Part shown: piece after piece, positions 6,244 to 11,437 of the stretch
How positions within the stretch are numbered: the first letter of the stretch is position 1
How the letters are laid out: every line of letters starts with the position of its first letter
NCBI GenBank assembly: GCA_030432795.1
Contig: JAUILW010000069.1
Span: 1 to 11,437 of the forward strand
Direction of reading: 5' to 3'
DNA length: 11,437 nucleotides
Source of the DNA: Gammaproteobacteria bacterium
GTDB taxonomy: Bacteria; Pseudomonadota; Gammaproteobacteria; Pseudomonadales; Azotimanducaceae
The notes under the pieces: model-generated
Databases searched by the model: none
Told to the model about the DNA's origin: nothing
The model's input: the letters and a program-made list of their open reading frames with translations, nothing else
Position numbers and translations under genes: made by a program

Positions 6244-7931
6244 CGTCCCGCGGCTGAATTGCCGGCCGGGCTGCCGCCGGCAATGTTTTCAGGCGTGTCG
6301 CCTACGTAGCGCAAGGTGGTGAAGCCGAAGAACATCTCGTGCTTGGTCTGCAGGCCGAAGTGCACGGGAACGTCCGGGTTCGGGTTGCCGGGGTTGCGGC
6401 TGGAGTTGTCCATGGCACCGTCGGCAACGATGCGGCTGCCCGCTGGGAGAAACAACGGCTCCGCCAGGTCGTAACTGAACTGCCAGTTGAAGTCGTACTT
6501 CGGTACGCTGAGCAGCACTTCACTCCTCCCGTCCGGGTAGTGTGCTGTGTAGCGCATGTACTTACCCCGCGCGTGCATGTGCGGCGCCAGACCATACAGG
6601 TAGGCGTCGCGCTCGATGCGCTGCTCGCCCTGCAGCTTGTACTCCTTGGCATGGGGCGGCACGAGGAACCTGCGTGTCCCGGCAACGCCACCGCTCATTA
6701 CGTACTTTGGCGGTGCGTCGTGCAGATATAGACCCACCAGGGTTTCGTCCACGGTGGCGCGGCCGGAGGTGGTGTAGTGCATCTGCAGCAGCAGGTTGGA
6801 ACCTTTGCGCAGCAGTCTGCCGCTGTCATCGCGGAACTGGTCCGGGTTGCGCCCTGGGGCGAAGCCGCCGACGCTGTCACCCTGGGCGGCACCGGTCTCC
6901 CGCCCGCGCACCGTGCGATCCGCCGGGCTCGACACGTACGCGATCACGTGATGCAGCACCTGCCGGTCGCCCGGCACGAACTCCATGGCCTGCACCCACA
7001 CATCCTCCTCCAGGTCGAGCTGCACCGGCACGTAGCGGTAGTCCAGCACACCAGTAGCGGGGATCTCCTGTGGCGCCACACGGAACACCAGGTCCGGCTC
7101 GCCCAGGGAAAACTGCTTGTGCTCGATCTTGAGCTCAGCCAGCGGGTCCGCATCGTTATCCATCGGCGCGCCGGCATCGATCCAGCTGAGTAACGTGCGT
7201 TGTTCGTTCGCCGTGAGACCCGCTACCTCGAGCAGCGGTTTACCCACGTGGGGATCCACCTGGCCCGGCGGCATGCGCCGGGTCATGAGCACCTCACGCA
7301 TCATCGGCGACCAGCCGCGCACCATGGCATGACTGTTCATGGGCCAGGAACCGATACCGCCTTCGTAGTGACAGCTGACGCAGTTGCGCTCGAGTATGGG
7401 CACCACGTCGGCGCTGTAGGACACCGCTTGCGGCATCGGCCGCAGAGGCAGCGCCTGACTGGTTGCCGCGGCTGCCTGCGTCTCCGTCGAGCCCGCCAGC
7501 ACCGCGCCCAGCGCCTGCGCCGGACCGCGATAGACCACGTCGAGGGTCTCGGCCTTGAGCACCACGATTTCACCTGCCTGCGTAAGCCCAAGGGCACGCG
7601 TCGCCAGTTGCGCCTCATCCACCAGCACCGGCAAACCGAGGCCGGTCTGTGCTGCCAGGGCTGCCCGATCATCAACGGCGTTGATGAGAAACGCTGCGAC
7701 CTTCGTGTCTGCCTCCGCAGCAGCCTTGACGGCGCTAGCCGCAGACCGGGCATCAGCGTCACCGATGACGTGGGCGGCGAGCACCAGGTAGTCGTGGTCC
7801 CCGTAGTAGCTGAGCTGATGAAAGGTGCCCGTCTGATCGAGCAAGGCGAAATCGCCCACCCGATCTACGGCTGCGTGCGCACTGGTAACACCGAGGCAGC
7901 ACGCCAACAACAATGCCAACAGATTTTTCAT
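6240..7931 (-). CDS. Secreted redoxin-like / cytochrome c / type II copper monooxygenase fusion protein
   Basis: A 563-residue exported multidomain protein. A Sec signal (MKNLLALLLACCLGVTSAHA) ends at Ala20. Residues 24-150 have a thioredoxin/redoxin-like layout (VGDFALLDQTG, LVDEAQLATRALGL) but no cysteine, so disulfide chemistry is unlikely. Next is a single haem c site, CVSCH at 184-188, with RRMPP (218-222) offering the distal Met. The C-terminal half resembles the ascorbate-dependent copper monooxygenase family (PHM/DBM): LHH at 326-328, QMH with His385, HMH at 451-453 and Met533 in HEMFFGF match the order of the CuH and CuM ligands. It probably hydroxylates a substrate in the periplasm with electrons from the haem. 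The frame is open about 84 codons further upstream, but that stretch crosses the divergent promoter and is arginine-rich nonsense. The ATG at 7931 starts the signal peptide, though its ribosome site is weak. It is the first gene of the right operon. Confidence 0.88.
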   Translation of the reverse strand: MKNLLALLLACCLGVTSAHAAVDRVGDFALLDQTGTFHQLSYYGDHDYLVLAAHVIGDADARSAASAVKAAAEADTKVAAFLINAVDDRAALAAQTGLGLPVLVDEAQLATRALGLTQAGEIVVLKAETLDVVYRGPAQALGAVLAGSTETQAAAATSQALPLRPMPQAVSYSADVVPILERNCVSCHYEGGIGSWPMNSHAMVRGWSPMMREVLMTRRMPPGQVDPHVGKPLLEVAGLTANEQRTLLSWIDAGAPMDNDADPLAELKIEHKQFSLGEPDLVFRVAPQEIPATGVLDYRYVPVQLDLEEDVWVQAMEFVPGDRQVLHHVIAYVSSPADRTVRGRETGAAQGDSVGGFAPGRNPDQFRDDSGRLLRKGSNLLLQMHYTTSGRATVDETLVGLYLHDAPPKYVMSGGVAGTRRFLVPPHAKEYKLQGEQRIERDAYLYGLAPHMHARGKYMRYTAHYPDGRSEVLLSVPKYDFNWQFSYDLAEPLFLPAGSRIVADGAMDNSSRNPGNPNPDVPVHFGLQTKHEMFFGFTTLRYVGDTPENIAGGSPAGNSAAGR

Positions 7932-7938
7932 GGAAGAA

Positions 7939-7966
7939 TTGCACCGGCTTACATGGCCGGTAGACT
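7939..7966 (+). promoter_or_regulatory. Possible promoter for the MMPL transporter, with inverted repeat
   Basis: TTGCAC (7939-7944) and TAGACT (7961-7966) are spaced by 16 nt, a weak sigma70-like pair 30 nt before the TTG start. A perfect 6-bp inverted repeat, ACCGGC (7943-7948) and GCCGGT (7956-7961), with a 7-nt centre lies within the spacer. The whole divergent gap is only 65 bp, so one regulator there could control both directions. The evidence is pattern only. Confidence 0.3.
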
Positions 7967-7996
7967 CTAGCACACCGCCGCCAGACCGCGCCCAAG

Positions 7997-10315
7997 TTGA
8001 CCACACTGTTCGCCCGTTACCTGACACGCGCTCGCTGGCTGTGCGCCGCGCTCGCCCTGACGCTGTGCGCCGTCGTGATGTGGGGCATGCAGTACGCAAG
8101 CGTGGAGGCCACCTACCGCTCCATGCTGGCCGAGAACGATCCCTACACCGTGGAGGTCGAGCGCTCCCGCGAGCACTTTCCACCGACCCAGGGTGTGCTG
8201 TTCGTATTCCAGGGCGCAGGCGGGGTGTTCGATATGCCCGTGCTGCGCGCCATGGACGGCCTGACGAACCGCTACACCGAAATCGATTCCGCCATCTCCG
8301 CAGGCTCGCTGATGAACCGCAGGCTCTCGGAGTCCAATGCCGAACGGCTGGACCGGGATTACCTGTTCCCGCCCCTGGACCTGCTGGACGCAGCAGCCAT
8401 CGACGACATCCGCCGCCTGGCCCTGGACGATGAGGACCTCACCAAAACCCTGCTGGCGCCGGACGGCAGCATGGCGTTGGCCAATGTGAAGTTTCGCGTA
8501 TCACCCGATGATCAGGCGACGCGCCTGCGCATCGCCGACTCGGTGGTGGCCTTTCGAGATGGGCTGCGCGCGGAGTATCCGCAGGTGGAGATCTACACGC
8601 TGGGCGGCATGCTGTTCGAGCGCGACGGTGTCGCGGCGCAGGTGCGCGATCGCACCATGCTCATGCCGCTGGTGATGGGCGCCTCGATCCTGCTCCTGTG
8701 GTTGTGCCTGCGCTCGTTGCCTTATGCGCTGGCACTATTCGCCGTCTCGCTCTCCGCCATCGGGCTCACCACGGGCTCCTGGGGGTGGCTCGGCATCCCC
8801 TTCAACCAGATCTCCAGCCTCGGGCCGCTGGTGGTGTTTGTCGTGGCGGTTGCCCACGGCATCCACATCATCGCGGTCTACGCCCAGGGCCTGCACCAGG
8901 GCCTCGACAAGCTGGCGGCCATGCAGCAAAGCCTGACGCTGAACCTGCAGCCTGTGAGCCTTGCCACGCTCACCACCGCCATGGGCTTTATGGGCCTGAA
9001 CTTCTCCTCCTCACCCGGCATCTACGGTTTCGGCAATGTGATCGCCCTTGGCACCGTGTGGGCCTACCTGATGACCCTGTTGCTGCTGCCGACCTTGATT
9101 CTGCTGCTACCTACCCACCGCGTGCCGCGCCCGCTGGCCGTGCGGGGCTTCATCGATGCGGTGGAGCGTCTGGTGCTCACCCGGGGGCGCGCGCTCCTCA
9201 TCACCGGCACCGCGGTCATCGTTGCAACGCTCGCTCTTCTTCCGCTGAACCGCCTGGACTTCAACCGCTACAGCTTCGTGGATGAAGATTCCGACTTTCA
9301 CCATATTCTCGAAGCCTTGCGGGAGAAAATCGGCAACGATCAGAGCCTGGTGTACAGCATCGACAGCGGCAGCTACTACGGCATTACCGAGCCCGCCTTC
9401 CTCGAGCAGGTAGACCGGCTGTCGCAGTGGCTCGAAGCACAACCCGAGGCCACCTTCGTTGCCAGCTACACCGACTACCTGCGCGCCCGCAACAAGGACG
9501 AGCACGACGACGATGCGGCCTATGACGTGGTTCCTGAGGATCAGCTGCAGATCATCGACTACCTGGTGGGCTACCAGCTCGTGCAGGAAATCGAGCCAAG
9601 CCTTGAACCCATCTTCAACGCCGACTACTCGATGGTGCGCCTGGCAGTGGGGACATCCAATCTGTCCAACGGCGAGCTGGTGGCCTTCAACGAGCGCATC
9701 GAATCCTGGATCGGCGACAACCTGGAAGGCGGGTACGATGTGTTGCACGGCGACTACAGCATCCTGTTCGCGCGCCTGGACCGTGCCACCACCGTCGAAC
9801 TGCTGCAGGGCTTCGCAGTTACGTTCCTGCTGATCACACTGACCATGCTCGTCGGCCTGAAGAGCGTACGCTACGGGCTGATCAGCATCGCCCCCAACCT
9901 CTTCCCCGCCACCATCGTGTTCGGCTTATGGGGCGTATTCCAGGGCGAGCTGAGCCCCTACATCCTGATGCTGTTCTCCATCAGCATCGGCATCGTCGTA
10001 GACGATTCGGTGCATGTCCTGTCCAAATACATCACCGCACTGCGCGATGGCGCGACGCCGGACAGCGCCGTGCGCCACGCGCTCGACCGGGCCGGATCAG
10101 CGATCACCATCACCACCCTGTCGCTGGCCGTCGGCACCTTCCTGCTGGTGTTCTCCAACACCTTCCACTTTCAGAATGTGGCGCTGATGATCACGCCGAT
10201 CATCATCGTTGCGCTGCTGCTGGATCTGTTGTTCCTGCCGCCGTTGCTGCTGTGGCTGGACCGCCGAAAACATGTGTCACGATATCTGCCGGTCAGCGAA
10301 AGCCCATCTGTTTGA
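7997..10315 (+). CDS. MMPL/RND-superfamily transporter
   Basis: A 772-residue inner-membrane protein with the duplicated RND plan. There is one helix at about 13-33, a periplasmic domain (35-215), and five helices between about 220 and 372. A second single helix (399-418), a second periplasmic domain (420-600) and five more helices (605-625, 629-649, 654-672, 702-720, 727-752) follow. SIGIVVDDSVHVLSKY (663-678) has the paired acidic residues Asp669-Asp670 typical of proton-coupled MMPL/HpnN-like and sterol-sensing-like members; the first half has AVAHGIHII (284-292) at the equivalent place. The family exports lipids, hopanoids or other hydrophobic compounds. The start is a TTG with weak ribosome-site support, but an in-frame stop at 7961-7963 leaves no ATG or GTG alternative. 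It is divergent from the copper monooxygenase operon, so a shared hydrophobic substrate is plausible. Its 3' end overlaps the next gene by 23 nt. Confidence 0.92.
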   Translation: MTTLFARYLTRARWLCAALALTLCAVVMWGMQYASVEATYRSMLAENDPYTVEVERSREHFPPTQGVLFVFQGAGGVFDMPVLRAMDGLTNRYTEIDSAISAGSLMNRRLSESNAERLDRDYLFPPLDLLDAAAIDDIRRLALDDEDLTKTLLAPDGSMALANVKFRVSPDDQATRLRIADSVVAFRDGLRAEYPQVEIYTLGGMLFERDGVAAQVRDRTMLMPLVMGASILLLWLCLRSLPYALALFAVSLSAIGLTTGSWGWLGIPFNQISSLGPLVVFVVAVAHGIHIIAVYAQGLHQGLDKLAAMQQSLTLNLQPVSLATLTTAMGFMGLNFSSSPGIYGFGNVIALGTVWAYLMTLLLLPTLILLLPTHRVPRPLAVRGFIDAVERLVLTRGRALLITGTAVIVATLALLPLNRLDFNRYSFVDEDSDFHHILEALREKIGNDQSLVYSIDSGSYYGITEPAFLEQVDRLSQWLEAQPEATFVASYTDYLRARNKDEHDDDAAYDVVPEDQLQIIDYLVGYQLVQEIEPSLEPIFNADYSMVRLAVGTSNLSNGELVAFNERIESWIGDNLEGGYDVLHGDYSILFARLDRATTVELLQGFAVTFLLITLTMLVGLKSVRYGLISIAPNLFPATIVFGLWGVFQGELSPYILMLFSISIGIVVDDSVHVLSKYITALRDGATPDSAVRHALDRAGSAITITTLSLAVGTFLLVFSNTFHFQNVALMITPIIIVALLLDLLFLPPLLLWLDRRKHVSRYLPVSESPSV

Positions 10316-11437
10316 AGGCCTGCTGGAAGTCCCGCCGGGCGGACTCGCGCACGGGAAAGGCTCGGAAGAAATGCTCCACACGGAAGTTGGGCGCTCGCTG
10401 CTGCAGTCGCTCTTTCCAGCGGGCCAGCAACTGCGCATCGCCCACGCCGTAAGCCGCAAGGGCGGTGATCGCATCGATCAGGTGGTGGGCCCGCGGCGCT
10501 GCCGATCCACGCAGCGCCCAGGGAAGCGCACCCTGCGCATCGCCTCGCGTCAGTAGATCCAGGGCGGGTGTGGCCAGAAACGCATAACGCAACGGATCGA
10601 TGGGGGACAGGGACAGCGCTTTTGCCACCATCTCCTCGATGCCCGCCACGCTGCCAGTGGTGGCGCCCACCAGAGCCTGGTTGTAGTAAGCAAGCGCATT
10701 GGAGGGGCTGAGCTGCGCACTTCGCTGGAACCACCCGTTCGCCTGTTCCCCCTCGCCATTGAGAAAGCGCGCACGACCGACGGTCAGGTTCACCACCGGG
10801 TCCAACGGATCCAACTCGTAGCCGCGCTCCGCGCATTGCATGGCCTTGTGCTTGGAGCCCTCATAGTCACCGCTGTAGCCGACGAACGCCGCTTGAAAGT
10901 GGGTAAAAGAAAGGCCGGCCTGTGCCAGCGCAAACTGCGGATCCAACCGCGCCGCCCGTTCGAACAGATGCATGGCGGTGTCGTTGTCGTGCCTGTTGAA
11001 TCGGTGCGCATGCCGCAGGCCGCGGAAATAACAAGTCCACGCATCGAGGTGCTCGGTGTTGACCGGCGACTCGGGGCCTGCCTCCTGCACCTGTATGCGC
11101 ATCTCGATGACATTGGCGATTCTGGAAGACAACTCGCTGCGCAGGCCGATGAGATCTGCCAGGCTGCTGCTCTGCCGATCCGCCCAGATCACTTCCCGTG
11201 TGCGCATGTCCATCAGCTCGATGGTCGTCGCCGCATGATCGCCAAAAATTGCAAGGCTGCCGGTCAACAGATAGTCCACCGCGAGGATGCGGGCAACCTC
11301 CTCCGGCTCGACACCGTGGCGCAACTTGAACGTGGAAGCGCGGGAAATGACCCGCAACCAGTGCAGCCTGGACAGGTCGGCCGTCACTTCGTGCGCGATG
11401 GCATCCGCCAGCGGCTCGTAGCGCGTATCGAGGCTGA
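10293..11437 (-). CDS. TolB-like / TPR domain protein, C-terminal part (probable CadC/ToxR-type or adenylate-cyclase-type regulator), 5' end outside window
   Basis: 380 residues are visible; the frame stays open to the right edge (SLDTRYEPLADAIAHEV before the GTG at 11387), so the start is missing. The first visible part, LSRLHWLRVISRAST, then VDYLLTGSLAIFGDHAATTI and ELMDMRTREVIWADRQ, follows the TolB-N-like module that often sits between an effector domain and TPRs in winged-helix or class III cyclase proteins. From about residue 115 of the shown GTG frame, TPR-like units follow: DNDTAMHLFERAARLDPQFA, then KAMQCAERGYELDPLDPVV, then GWFQRSAQLSPSNALAYYNQ. TPRs mediate protein contacts. The N-terminal DNA-binding or catalytic domain would lie to the right. 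It converges on the MMPL gene with a 23-nt tail overlap. Control of the neighbouring genes is possible but not shown. Confidence 0.82.
   Translation of the reverse strand, partial: SLDTRYEPLADAIAHEVTADLSRLHWLRVISRASTFKLRHGVEPEEVARILAVDYLLTGSLAIFGDHAATTIELMDMRTREVIWADRQSSSLADLIGLRSELSSRIANVIEMRIQVQEAGPESPVNTEHLDAWTCYFRGLRHAHRFNRHDNDTAMHLFERAARLDPQFALAQAGLSFTHFQAAFVGYSGDYEGSKHKAMQCAERGYELDPLDPVVNLTVGRARFLNGEGEQANGWFQRSAQLSPSNALAYYNQALVGATTGSVAGIEEMVAKALSLSPIDPLRYAFLATPALDLLTRGDAQGALPWALRGSAAPRAHHLIDAITALAAYGVGDAQLLARWKERLQQRAPNFRVEHFFRAFPVRESARRDFQQAFKQMGFR

Noticed and set aside
4606..6309. Long plus-strand open frame of 567 codons
   Set aside because: It lies antisense to the well-supported VOC and serine hydrolase genes, is rich in Arg and His with no recognisable domain, and reflects GC-rich codon bias.
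7932..8183. 84-codon N-terminal extension of the copper monooxygenase frame
   Set aside because: It crosses the divergent promoter gap and the start of the MMPL gene, is arginine-rich, and is followed by a clear signal peptide starting at 7931.
1..11437. CRISPR array, tRNA, rRNA or phage genes
   Set aside because: No regularly spaced repeats, cloverleaf-like sequence, rRNA motif or phage structural protein was seen on reading both strands.

Overview
The window looks like chromosomal DNA of a GC-rich Gram-negative bacterium, most likely a pseudomonadote and plausibly a marine or soil gammaproteobacterium. The basis is indirect: exported and lipoprotein-type signal peptides, an RND/MMPL-type exporter, acyl-CoA metabolism, and IS3- and IS91-type insertion-sequence relics. 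No rRNA, tRNA or other strong taxonomic marker is present, so the assignment is an inference.

Left block (1-3146, all on the minus strand, read right to left): an acyl-CoA dehydrogenase of the ACAD10/11-like type, then a 12-TM MFS transporter, then a serine beta-lactamase-fold hydrolase that runs off the left edge. The three are packed with almost no spacing, and a sigma70-like promoter with an overlapping inverted repeat sits in front of the dehydrogenase. They read as one operon for uptake and breakdown of an acyl or amide/ester compound.

Middle block (about 3132-4623): a gene-poor, scarred interval. It holds the 3' tail of a decayed VOC/glyoxalase-family gene joined to the first 34 or so codons of an IS3-family orfA with its presumed left terminus. 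Next come an AT-rich stretch with two nested inverted repeats, one small intact gene for a 103-residue peptide with a double-glycine-type leader, and a fragment of an IS91-family transposase. The small peptide is the most unusual gene here, because no modification or export partner is visible around it.

Right block (4624-11437): a second tight minus-strand operon encodes a secreted redoxin-like / cytochrome c / type II copper monooxygenase fusion, then a putative serine-hydrolase lipoprotein, then an intact VOC protein. Divergent from it, across a 65-bp gap with an inverted repeat, lies a 772-aa MMPL/RND-type transporter. That gene overlaps tail-to-tail with a TolB-like/TPR protein that runs off the right edge, probably the C-terminal part of a transcriptional regulator or signalling protein.

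The two minus-strand operons share themes: each has a serine hydrolase, and a VOC gene (intact or relic) lies beside each. This suggests one catabolic region broken up by mobile elements. The substrate cannot be read from the sequence.
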